Shown one piece after another: positions 8,854-15,944 of a stretch of DNA of 41,097 bases. Source of the DNA: Diplocloster agilis (GTDB taxonomy: Bacteria; Bacillota; Clostridia; Lachnospirales; Lachnospiraceae); NCBI RefSeq assembly GCF_019042275.1, contig NZ_JAHQCW010000050.1, positions 1-41,097 on the forward strand, given 5' to 3'. Below the pieces are notes generated by a model. That model saw only the letters and a program-made list of their open reading frames with translations, did not search any database and was not told the origin of the DNA. Made by a program: the position numbers and the translations under genes. Numbering within the stretch: position 1 is the stretch's first letter; each line of letters opens with the position of its first letter.

Positions 8854-8985
8854 ATGCACAAAAACGATTTTAAAGAATTAGAAAATGAGAAAATTACTTT
8901 ATTGAAAGAAGAAGACATTATTGAAATTAATGGTGGAGGGTTTTGTGATTTTATTCTAGATATTATTAATTCATTTAGGAAGTAA
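8854..8985 (+). CDS. Double-glycine leader peptide (candidate pheromone/bacteriocin precursor)
   Basis: A 43-residue gene with GGAGGT at 8840-8845, eight bases before ATG. The N-terminal part is charged. Residues 16-28 (LLKEEDIIEINGG) fit the ComC/bacteriocin GG-leader consensus: Leu at -12, acidic -8, Ile -7, Ile -4, Gly-Gly at -2/-1. Cleavage after Gly28 would release GFCDFILDIINSFRK, a 15-residue peptide with one cysteine, an amphipathic pattern and a basic end. Composition is strongly AT-rich like the adjacent kinase membrane domain. The dedicated C39 exporter lies 1.35 kb downstream. A signalling role is inferred from the flanking kinase and LytTR regulator; a bacteriocin role is possible. 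No sequence relative is recognised. Confidence 0.85.
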   Translation: MHKNDFKELENEKITLLKEEDIIEINGGGFCDFILDIINSFRK

Positions 8986-9013
8986 GATTAAGTTTATTGT
9001 AAAATGAATTGAA

Positions 9014-9054
9014 AATGTCCTGAAAGTATCCATTAAAAGAACTTTCAGGACATT
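9014..9054. repeat. Perfect hairpin, first of a related pair
   Basis: AATGTCCTGAAAGT (9014-9027) and ACTTTCAGGACATT (9041-9054) form a 14-bp perfect stem with a 13-base loop, starting 29 bases after the peptide stop. No T-run follows, so it may stabilise or process the peptide mRNA rather than terminate it. Confidence 0.6.
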
Positions 9055-9114
9055 CTACTATAGAAAATATTATTTATGAACATCAACTTAGCCAACATCT
9101 AAATTTTGCTCCCG

Positions 9115-9161
9115 TGTCCCGAAAGTATCCGCTGCAAACTATACTTTCGGGACATATTTTT
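9115..9161 (+). terminator. Rho-independent terminator after the peptide gene
   Basis: TGTCCCGAAAGTAT (9115-9128) and ATACTTTCGGGACA (9141-9154) form a 14-bp perfect stem with a 12-base loop, followed by TATTTTTG. The stem sequence is a close variant of the hairpin at 9014-9054, suggesting duplication. Confidence 0.8.
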
Positions 9162-9211
9162 GTAATTATATGTGAAAGAGGAACCAGATAGACGATTCTA
9201 AGCCGGCATCC

Positions 9212-9278
9212 GGGGACAGGCACCTTGCGCCTTTAGTATTTTGCTGGCTGGGGTTTCGGACGCAAGGAGCCAGTCCCC
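9212..9278. repeat. REP-like GGGGAC palindrome
   Basis: GGGGACAGGCACCTTGCG (9212-9229) is complementary to CGCAAGGAGCCAGTCCCC (9261-9278) at 16 of 18 positions, with a 31-base loop. GGGGACAGGC...-type palindromes resemble dispersed REP elements. No transposase (RAYT/Y1) is present in this window. Confidence 0.55.
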
Positions 9279-9285
9279 TCCCTAA

Positions 9286-9314
9286 TTTACACAGGTTATT
9301 TGCCGTGATATAAT
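9286..9314 (+). promoter_or_regulatory. Strong sigma-A promoter of the LytTR regulator
   Basis: TTTACA (9286-9291), a 17-bp spacer and TATAAT (9309-9314) lie about 39 bases before the regulator start. The near-consensus match suggests basal expression of the regulator independent of the peptide promoter. Confidence 0.7.
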
Positions 9315-9352
9315 GAGGCTTAGAATTAGTAAATGTTGGGAGACGGCAGGGT

Positions 9353-10090
9353 ATGGTATATAGAATTGCGGTTTGTGATGATTCTGAGATTCATAATATG
9401 GAGATTTTGAAGTTGATTAAGGAGTTTTCACAGGGGAAGGATATTAAGACGCAGATCGATATTTTCCATGACGGTTTAGAATTTATCTCGGCGGCCACGA
9501 GGGTGAAGTATGACCTGGCTTTATTGGATGTGGATATGCCCAGAATGAATGGAATCGGCGCCGCAAAGATTGTCCGGAAGAATGATCCGAATCTGGTAAT
9601 TATTTATATCACGAATTATGAGGGTTTTACATACGATGCCTGTGAGGTGGAGGCCATCGGTTATATCCTGAAACCGGTGCAAAAGGATAAGTTTTTCCGG
9701 ATTATGGGACGGGCTTATTCGATTGTTCACGATATCAGGACAAGCCTGAAGGAGAACCTGATCACGATTACTACGCAGTATGAAAACGTTCCAATCGATA
9801 TGAATAAGATCGTCCGCCTGTCCAAATTCCGCAATACGATTCAGATATTGATGGTGTCCGGTAAGGAATATATCTGGTATCAGACGATGAAATACGCGCA
9901 GCAGGTCCTGGATGAAAGATATTTTGTTGAAGTTTACAGAGGAATTATCGTGAATATCCGGTATGTGAAGAATATAGCGGATGAATGGATTGAACTGGAG
10001 TTTGATAAACAAAAGGAGAATGTCCCTGTTAGTAAAAGAAAAGCAGCGGAAGTAAAGAAGCTTTATTATAAGAGGAAAGTTTATATTTAA
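9353..10090 (+). CDS. LytTR-family response regulator of the peptide system
   Basis: A 245-residue protein. The REC domain is residues 1-~120 with acidic pocket VCDDSE (Asp9/10), phosphoacceptor Asp59 in LLDVDMPRMNG, and the conserved lysine in GYILKPVQKDKF. The LytTR DNA-binding domain is about 135-240 (IVRLSKFRNTIQILMV, YFVEVYRGIIVNIRYVKNI). It is AgrA/ComE-like and the presumed partner of the kinase at 7333-8697. The ATG at 9353 has GGGAGA about nine bases upstream. It is separated from the peptide gene by terminator and REP-like element, with its own promoter. Confidence 0.92.
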   Translation: MVYRIAVCDDSEIHNMEILKLIKEFSQGKDIKTQIDIFHDGLEFISAATRVKYDLALLDVDMPRMNGIGAAKIVRKNDPNLVIIYITNYEGFTYDACEVEAIGYILKPVQKDKFFRIMGRAYSIVHDIRTSLKENLITITTQYENVPIDMNKIVRLSKFRNTIQILMVSGKEYIWYQTMKYAQQVLDERYFVEVYRGIIVNIRYVKNIADEWIELEFDKQKENVPVSKRKAAEVKKLYYKRKVYI

Positions 10091-10338
10091 GATATGATCC
10101 CGTTGAGAACGAAGCTTATATTAAAAAATAAAAACGAATCTTATATGAATAATAAAATAGTAATCATATGTGTTGAAATATAATGGTAATGATTTGTATA
10201 AAATGTACAAATTGAATCAATAATTACTCAAAAATAAAAATTTACCACGCTTTTTCGACATTATATCCCTGGTTTGTTAGCAGCTATTGTCGAAACATGT
10301 AAAATAACACAAAAGGATAATGTAGAAGAGGTTGGGGT
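10091..10338 (+). promoter_or_regulatory. AT-rich upstream region of the exporter operon
   Basis: This 248-base gap has no credible gene. It contains AATGGTAAT at 10182-10190, close to the AAATGGTAT motif shared by the kinase and peptide promoters. TTTCGACA (10253-10260) and TGTCGAAA (10288-10295) form an 8-bp inverted repeat 27 bp apart, possibly an operator or leader hairpin. The exporter promoter itself could not be pinned down. Confidence 0.35.
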
Positions 10339-12513
10339 ATGAGATATAATTTTGTCAAACAATTGGACAGTACGGATTGTGCTGCCGCTTGTCTCGCCAT
10401 GATCTGTCTGTATTATAAAAAAGAAACCACAGTGACCAAGCTGCGGGATCTCATGGGTACGGATATAAAGGGAACGAACCTGGTCGGTTTGAGCAAAGCG
10501 GCAAAGGAACTGGGGTTCGTCAGTCAGGCCGTTAGAGTGGAGGAAGGCGGATTTTTTGTACCGTTTACGCTGCCCTGTATCGCCCATGTGATGACGAAAG
10601 AAGGTATTTACCACTTTGTAGTCGTATTTAAAAAATCTAAAACAGAAGTAGTGATCGGGGACCCGGCCAAAGATCTGATGCGCATGCCGGTGACCGAATT
10701 TCTGGAGATGTTTACGGGAAACATGCTGCTGATCAAGCCGGCAGAAGGGTTCTCGGGGGGAAAGGAAAAGGGAAGCCGCCTGTGGTCCCGTTTCCTGAAA
10801 CTTTTGCTGCCCCAGAAAAAACTATTTCTCTTTTCTATATTGGCCTCTTTTGTAATAACTGTCTTAGGTATTGTTTCTTCACTGTTTAACAAAATATTGC
10901 TGGATGAAATCCTTCCCTATGAACTGGAACAGTCGCTGGTGATCCTGGTGCTGATTTTTATTACCCTGCAGATCACAATGGTAATCGTGGGATTTATCAG
11001 GGAATGGATGATGATCTATCTGTCGCAGAAAATAGATATTCCATTGATTCTGGGATATTTTCAGCATGTCTATAAATTGCCCATGAAGTTCTTCGCGGCG
11101 CGCCGGACCGGCGACATCATTACCAGATTCAATGATGCCTTTACCATTAAAAATATGTTTACCAATGTGGCGCTGACCTTGATTATGGACATTACGCTGG
11201 CGTTAATTACCGGTGTTATTCTCTATTTTATGAACCCGGAACTGTTTTTCCTGATTGCGCTTCTGGTGCTGATTGAACTGATGCTGGTGGTTTTATTTAA
11301 AGAACCGTACCGCAGGATCAATGAGGAGCAGATGCAGCAGGTTTCCGTATTGAATTCCCAGATTATCGAGGGACTGCAGGCCGTCGAGACCATTAAGGGG
11401 AATGCTACGGAGGACCTGGAGCTGGAACAGGTGGAACGGGAATATATAAAGACGCTCCGAATGAATAAGAAGGAGAATATGCTTTCCAATGTGCAGGAGC
11501 ATGTGTCATCGCTGATTATCTCCGTTGGGAATCTCTTACTTATGTATTTCGGCGGGAAAATGGTGATCCGGGGAGGGCTGACGCTGGGGTCTTTGATGGC
11601 GTTCGGAACTTTATCCGTATATTTTATGGATCCCATTAACCGGTTGGCTAAACTTCAGCTGCAGATTCAGGAAGCTTCGATTTCCATGCGGCGTGTGGCG
11701 GAAATTATGGACTGCGACAGGGAACAGGAAGACGGTTACTATCAGGAACTGAAAACCGTGGAAGGGGATATCTGTGTAAACCATATCACATTCCGGTACG
11801 GGAACCGGAAGCCTGTGCTCAAGGATGTGTCCTTCCATATAGAAAAAGGTCAAAAGGTGGCCATAGTAGGCAGCAGCGGAAGCGGCAAATCGACCATTGC
11901 CAAGCTTCTGCTCAAATATTATGAGCCAGAGGAAGGAGATATCCGAATTGATGGAATGGATTTGCGTGAGATACGTGTCGAAACATTACGAAAGCTTGTG
12001 TCTTATGTACCCCAACAGTTATCCCTCTTCTCCAGGAGTGTATTTGATAATATTCGTGTGACGAAGATGGACGCTACCAGGGAAGAGGTGAAGGCCGCGG
12101 CGAAAAAAGCCGATGCGGAAGGGTTTATCAACAAGCTGCCGTTACAGTACGATACTTACCTTGAGGAGGCGGGGAATGGTCTAAGCGGCGGGGAAAAGCA
12201 GAGGCTTGCTCTGGCTAGGGCATTTTTAAAGGACAGCAATTTTTATATTATGGATGAAGCTACCAGCAATCTGGACTTTGGCGCGGAAAGCCTGATCTTT
12301 GATATGATTTATAACAAATTTAAGGATAAATCCATGCTGATCATCGCGCACAGGCTGGCCACGATCAAAGATTGCGACCAGATTCTGGTGATGGATGAAG
12401 GCAGTATCATAGAACAGGGGACCCACGGGGAACTGCTTGAGAAGAGAGGGCGGTATTACGAGCTCTGGAACATGCAGCAGGGGATCTTTAAAGGAGCTGG
12501 TGCGGATGAGTAG
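10339..12513 (+). CDS. Peptidase-containing ABC exporter (C39 bacteriocin/pheromone transporter)
   Basis: A 724-residue one-chain exporter. The C39 peptidase domain (about 1-140) has catalytic Cys14 in QLDSTDCAAACLAM, His92 in IYHFVVV and Asp108 in GDPAK. A six-helix transmembrane domain follows (about 155-440). The nucleotide-binding domain has Walker A GSSGSGKST (about 511), signature LSGGEKQRLALARA (about 615), Walker B FYIMDEATSNLD and H-loop IIAHRL. Such proteins cut GG leaders and export the core peptide; the only GG peptide seen here is that at 8854. The full set of catalytic residues argues that it is active. GAGGTTGGGG precedes the ATG. It overlaps the accessory gene by 8 bases. Confidence 0.96.
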   Translation: MRYNFVKQLDSTDCAAACLAMICLYYKKETTVTKLRDLMGTDIKGTNLVGLSKAAKELGFVSQAVRVEEGGFFVPFTLPCIAHVMTKEGIYHFVVVFKKSKTEVVIGDPAKDLMRMPVTEFLEMFTGNMLLIKPAEGFSGGKEKGSRLWSRFLKLLLPQKKLFLFSILASFVITVLGIVSSLFNKILLDEILPYELEQSLVILVLIFITLQITMVIVGFIREWMMIYLSQKIDIPLILGYFQHVYKLPMKFFAARRTGDIITRFNDAFTIKNMFTNVALTLIMDITLALITGVILYFMNPELFFLIALLVLIELMLVVLFKEPYRRINEEQMQQVSVLNSQIIEGLQAVETIKGNATEDLELEQVEREYIKTLRMNKKENMLSNVQEHVSSLIISVGNLLLMYFGGKMVIRGGLTLGSLMAFGTLSVYFMDPINRLAKLQLQIQEASISMRRVAEIMDCDREQEDGYYQELKTVEGDICVNHITFRYGNRKPVLKDVSFHIEKGQKVAIVGSSGSGKSTIAKLLLKYYEPEEGDIRIDGMDLREIRVETLRKLVSYVPQQLSLFSRSVFDNIRVTKMDATREEVKAAAKKADAEGFINKLPLQYDTYLEEAGNGLSGGEKQRLALARAFLKDSNFYIMDEATSNLDFGAESLIFDMIYNKFKDKSMLIIAHRLATIKDCDQILVMDEGSIIEQGTHGELLEKRGRYYELWNMQQGIFKGAGADE

Positions 12514-13243
12514 ACAAGTGCGGACAATGAAAGATTTGACGGACAGCGCCCTGTTGTATCAGGCAAAATTTCCCCGTTTCGGATACCTGCTGATCGTGGT
12601 GGTGACCGCTGCTCTTATTATTACCGGGATCTGGATGTCCGTATTTCCAAGGGTACTGGTAATCAGCGGGGAAGGCGTGGTCCAGGGGGCAAATAAAACT
12701 TCGATATTGGCCCAGGAATACGGGGAGATCGCAAATCTTCTGGTCAAAGAGGGAAGTTATGTAGACCGGGGAGACGCAATATTTTACCTGAAAGATAAAA
12801 CGGAACCACTGCGGGCGCTGGAATCGGGCATTATTCACCTGAATCGGGATTATCAGACGGGATCTCAGATTCTCAAAGGGGAAGAGCTGGGCAGCATTAA
12901 TAATGAAAGAGACAGCTATGTGATCGTGAGCCGGATCGAGGCGAAGGACAGACCCAGGATTCAAAAAGGGGATGAGGTACAGATCGTCGTAAAGGGGCTT
13001 TCTCAGAGTACGTATGGCTGTCTGTATGGAACCGTCGATTCTATAGACAGCGACGTAACCATCGAAGAACAGACGGACAGCGCTATTTTTAAAATACGTA
13101 TTATTCCCAATCAGGATTATCTTCTGAGTCATACCGGCGAGAAAATAAACCTGATGAGCGGGATGCTGGCGGAAACCAGGATAACCTATGCCCAGATGAG
13201 CTATCTGGATTATCTGAAGAGCCAGCTGGGAATCCAATTTTAG
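12506..13243 (+). CDS. Short HlyD-like membrane-fusion accessory protein
   Basis: A 246-residue protein. The start at ATG 12506 follows AAGGAG with a ten-base spacer and overlaps the exporter stop; an open stretch upstream to 12437 lacks support. It has a cytoplasmic N-terminus, one membrane helix (about 26-46), and a biotinyl-lipoyl-like half (EYGEIANLLVKEGSYVDRGD). The usual long coiled coil between lipoyl halves is replaced by about ten residues. A beta-barrel-like domain with KGDEVQIVVKGL and an adaptor C-terminus follow. HlyD/BlpB/ComB proteins partner C39 exporters. At 246 residues it is far shorter than the usual 400 or more. Confidence 0.8.
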   Translation: MSRQVRTMKDLTDSALLYQAKFPRFGYLLIVVVTAALIITGIWMSVFPRVLVISGEGVVQGANKTSILAQEYGEIANLLVKEGSYVDRGDAIFYLKDKTEPLRALESGIIHLNRDYQTGSQILKGEELGSINNERDSYVIVSRIEAKDRPRIQKGDEVQIVVKGLSQSTYGCLYGTVDSIDSDVTIEEQTDSAIFKIRIIPNQDYLLSHTGEKINLMSGMLAETRITYAQMSYLDYLKSQLGIQF

Positions 13244-13269
13244 AGGCGCAATCATAGAGGCGCAATCAT
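13242..13269 (+). repeat. 14-bp tandem duplication
   Basis: AGAGGCGCAATCAT occurs twice back to back, beginning in the stop codon of the HlyD-like gene and ending just before the ribosome site of the next gene. It may set spacing between the two genes. Confidence 0.85.
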
Positions 13270-13280
13270 AGGGGAAGAGA

Positions 13281-13799
13281 GTGAATCATTTGGCTAAAGT
13301 CATATACAAACAACTGGAGGACCTGAATTATCTGGACAAACATCTGCTGAAAGCTCTCCATAATACCGGGGATACCCTGATTATACAGGGGAAAGAATAT
13401 CAGGTGCGCATTGACGGATCTGAAATCCTGAATCCGAACCATGAGGTGGACTTGAATTATCAGATTGTGGAAAATGAGAATGGATATCTGCTGGCGGTAA
13501 ATGACGGCAGGAGCCTGCCCGGTCCGATCTATCTGCATTTTTATAATGATCAGGAAATCCAGCTGACGGATTATAATGGTTATATTTATATAGAAGAAAA
13601 TGATCAGTATGAGCGGATGAAAATGGTCAATCAGGAGAGTGGCGAGATAATCATCGATGAGGGCGGAAGCTATCTGTTCTCGCAGAAAAACATGGCAAAG
13701 AGCACGGTTCCGGGTGTGATATTTGCGGGTTTGGGGGGAGTCGCCGCAATGTTGCTGGTGGCCTGCCTTCTGATTAAAAAAAGGTATTGGTTCTGGTAG
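13281..13799 (+). CDS. Single-pass membrane protein of unknown function, exporter operon
   Basis: A 172-residue protein starting at GTG 13281 with GGGGAAGAGA upstream (TTG 13290 is an alternative). It is predicted soluble and beta-rich for residues 1-140, with a charged N-terminus, then one C-terminal membrane helix (about 143-165) and an aromatic tail KKRYWFW. No family recognised. Its place as the third gene after exporter and HlyD-like protein, 37 bases behind, suggests a role in peptide export, self-protection or immunity. The repeat-containing terminator follows directly. Confidence 0.75.
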   Translation: MNHLAKVIYKQLEDLNYLDKHLLKALHNTGDTLIIQGKEYQVRIDGSEILNPNHEVDLNYQIVENENGYLLAVNDGRSLPGPIYLHFYNDQEIQLTDYNGYIYIEENDQYERMKMVNQESGEIIIDEGGSYLFSQKNMAKSTVPGVIFAGLGGVAAMLLVACLLIKKRYWFW

Positions 13800-13821
13800 A
13801 GTGAGTAAAGAAACCAAAAGG

Positions 13822-13859
13822 GGACATGTCCAAATCGGTTTGGGACATGTCCATTTTGA
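13822..13859 (+). terminator. GGACATGTCC repeat element, probable terminator of the exporter operon
   Basis: GGACATGTCC (13822-13831) recurs at 13843-13852, giving a nested palindrome with inner AAA/TTT pairing; ATTTTG follows. It lies 22 bases after the last operon gene. The same element occurs as a perfect double copy at 27511-27597. Confidence 0.6.
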
Positions 13860-13904
13860 TTGAATCAGATGGGGCGGCATGATAAAATATAGTCGGACAG
13901 TAAC

Positions 13905-13933
13905 CGGGGACTTGAGCTTTTCAAGTTCCCTTC
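13905..13933 (+). other. Small hairpin upstream of the second regulator gene
   Basis: GGGGACTTGA pairs with TCAAGTTCCC around a short loop, followed by TTCTACTT. It is either a second weak terminator or part of the leader before the gene at 13980. Confidence 0.35.
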
Positions 13934-13979
13934 TACTTATCGGCAGCCCTGTAAGGACTCAAAACAGAGGACGGATACG

Positions 13980-14777
13980 ATGGAAGAGATAAAAATAGAA
14001 GCAATGGATGAAGGTTCCCATATAGAAAATGCGAAAGAAGATCAGGAATTCCGGTTAAAGATAGCAATCTGCGATGATGAACCGGGAACCTGCTCCGAGA
14101 TAGAGGAAGCGGTCATAAAATTCGCCCGGCAAAAAGGCCTGGATATCCGGGTGGAACTATTCTACACGGGAGAAGCGCTGTATCACTATATGGTGAAGGT
14201 GAGCAGCTTCGATCTGATCTTTCTGGACATCCGGCTGGAACGGCTGAGCGGTGTGGACATCGGCAGGATGATCCGTGAAGAGCTGAGGAATGAAAAAACG
14301 CAGATCGTCTATATCTCTTCGCGGCAGAGCTATGCGATGCATTTGTTTGCGGTGCGGCCGATGGATTTTTTGATTAAACCTCTGAGTGAGGAGCGCATCT
14401 GCGAGAAGGTGGGACAGTATCTGGCGCTGACCCGGAAGCAGAAAGACTTTTTTTCATTTACCAGTGACCGCACTTTGTATCGGGTGCTGTACCAGGACAT
14501 CCTGTATTTTCAATGTGACGGGAAGAAGATCCGGGTAGTGCAGTCAGGCGGTGTGAAAGAGTTTTATGGGAGAATGCGGGACGTGGAGGCGGCAGTTGAG
14601 TATAAGGGGTTCTGGACAATACACAAATCCTATGTCATCAATTCCGTCTATGTAATCGAATATCGGTATGACAGCATAAAAATGGCAAATGGGGATCAGC
14701 TGCCGGTGAGCCAGAGATACCGGAATGAAGTGCGAAGGAAGCTGCTGTCGGAGTATGCGGAAGGGGAACGCCAATGA
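13980..14777 (+). CDS. LytTR-family response regulator (second pair)
   Basis: A 265-residue protein. An unusual acidic 25-residue extension precedes the REC domain (LKIAICDDEPG, phosphoacceptor Asp83 in LIFLDIRLERLSG, conserved lysine in DFLIKPLSE). The LytTR domain is about residues 155-260 (FWTIHKSYVINSVYVIEY). AGAGGA eight bases before ATG 13980 supports the longer start. The stop overlaps the kinase start (ATGA), so regulator and kinase are made together. Its target is unknown; it could cross-talk with the peptide circuit because both regulators are of the same class. Confidence 0.92.
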   Translation: MEEIKIEAMDEGSHIENAKEDQEFRLKIAICDDEPGTCSEIEEAVIKFARQKGLDIRVELFYTGEALYHYMVKVSSFDLIFLDIRLERLSGVDIGRMIREELRNEKTQIVYISSRQSYAMHLFAVRPMDFLIKPLSEERICEKVGQYLALTRKQKDFFSFTSDRTLYRVLYQDILYFQCDGKKIRVVQSGGVKEFYGRMRDVEAAVEYKGFWTIHKSYVINSVYVIEYRYDSIKMANGDQLPVSQRYRNEVRRKLLSEYAEGERQ

Positions 14778-15838
14778 ATTATATCAACCTGGTAAATTTT
14801 CTGATCAATGCAATTCGCATATACGCGGTAATCCGCTTCCTGGGGATCTTTCTGGACAGTTCCGGGGCGGGGAAAAAACGGGAAATTATCTTTTATTTGC
14901 TGTGCCTTGGGATCAGTACATTTTGCAGCATTACGCTGCCGACCGATGTGGACTGGATACTATGGATGATTTTGCTGCCGGGAACGGCGTTGACCTATAA
15001 AGAAAGCCTGCGCCGCAAATGGGGAGTAGTGGTAATGGAGGAAGCCATCCGGATTCTGTTTGGGCAGGTTCTGGGGTATGTATTTCTGAATCATTATCCG
15101 GTTTTGAAATGGCAGAAAATGCTGCTGGACTTTTTCTCGGTTCTGTTGTTTCTGCTTTTGGAGCTTTTCCTGGAGAGAATCGTGTATACGCAGAGGGAAC
15201 AGAAGGTTCAGATACTGGAACGGCAGCTTCAGATGTATTCCAACGAATTCGGCGTGATTCACCGGACCCAGAGTCAAATGCAGGGATTGCGGCACGATAT
15301 GAAGCACCATACGAGGATGTTAAAAGAACTGATCTGCGCGCAGGATCAGAAAGGGGCGCTGGATTATCTGGACCGGATGCAGGAGTTCATGGAGGGTGAG
15401 GAGGAGACTGTCTCCTCCGGCAATGAAACCATCGACAGTATCATAAATTACTACCTTCGGGATGCGCGGGAATTGGAAACGGAAATCTGTACGGATATCC
15501 AGATTCCCGAAACTTTGGAATTCCCGGTTTTCGACATCAATGTGATCCTGGGAAATTTACTGGAAAACGCAGTTGACGCGTTGAGAAACTGCCGTGAGAG
15601 AAAGCTGGCGGTACGGATGAAGCTGGACCGGGGAATCCTGCTGGTGTGCGTGGAAAATACCTATGAGGGGGACATCAGGGAGGCGAAAGGCCGCCTTCTG
15701 ACCGGAAAGCATGACCGGGTAAATCATGGAATCGGGCTGGATAATGTAAAGAGAATTGCGGGGAAATATTCGGGGGAGGTGCGCTTTTCCTACAAGGAGG
15801 GAAGATTCCGGGCGGATGTCCTGCTGTATATCAGCTGA
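14774..15838 (+). CDS. GHKL sensor histidine kinase (second pair)
   Basis: A 354-residue protein with three to five membrane segments in residues 1-136, a coiled-coil linker, H-box LRHDMKHH (His174), N-box VILGNLLENAVDAL and G-box NHGIGLDNV. It is AgrC-like, but its N-terminal domain is shorter than that of the kinase at 7333-8697 and its base composition is even throughout. Four-base ATGA overlap with the regulator gene. No signal peptide gene is seen beside it, so its ligand is unclear. Confidence 0.9.
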   Translation: MNYINLVNFLINAIRIYAVIRFLGIFLDSSGAGKKREIIFYLLCLGISTFCSITLPTDVDWILWMILLPGTALTYKESLRRKWGVVVMEEAIRILFGQVLGYVFLNHYPVLKWQKMLLDFFSVLLFLLLELFLERIVYTQREQKVQILERQLQMYSNEFGVIHRTQSQMQGLRHDMKHHTRMLKELICAQDQKGALDYLDRMQEFMEGEEETVSSGNETIDSIINYYLRDARELETEICTDIQIPETLEFPVFDINVILGNLLENAVDALRNCRERKLAVRMKLDRGILLVCVENTYEGDIREAKGRLLTGKHDRVNHGIGLDNVKRIAGKYSGEVRFSYKEGRFRADVLLYIS

Positions 15839-15944
15839 TTTTTTGTGAATTTTTCCAATAACGGTACTCGTTTTTCCAACTGTAATAGAATTACCTTCTT
15901 GTCTGCTAGTATCATAGTGAGCCGGCAACAAGGAGGAAGAACAG

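Noticed and set aside
7333-10090. Classical agr locus with a cyclic thiolactone peptide
   Set aside because: No AgrB protease gene is present; the precursor has a GG leader rather than AgrD's amphipathic leader and acidic tail.
10095-10184. Possible 29-residue peptide just after the LytTR regulator
   Set aside because: ATG lacks a ribosome site, and the product has no GG leader or other precursor signature.
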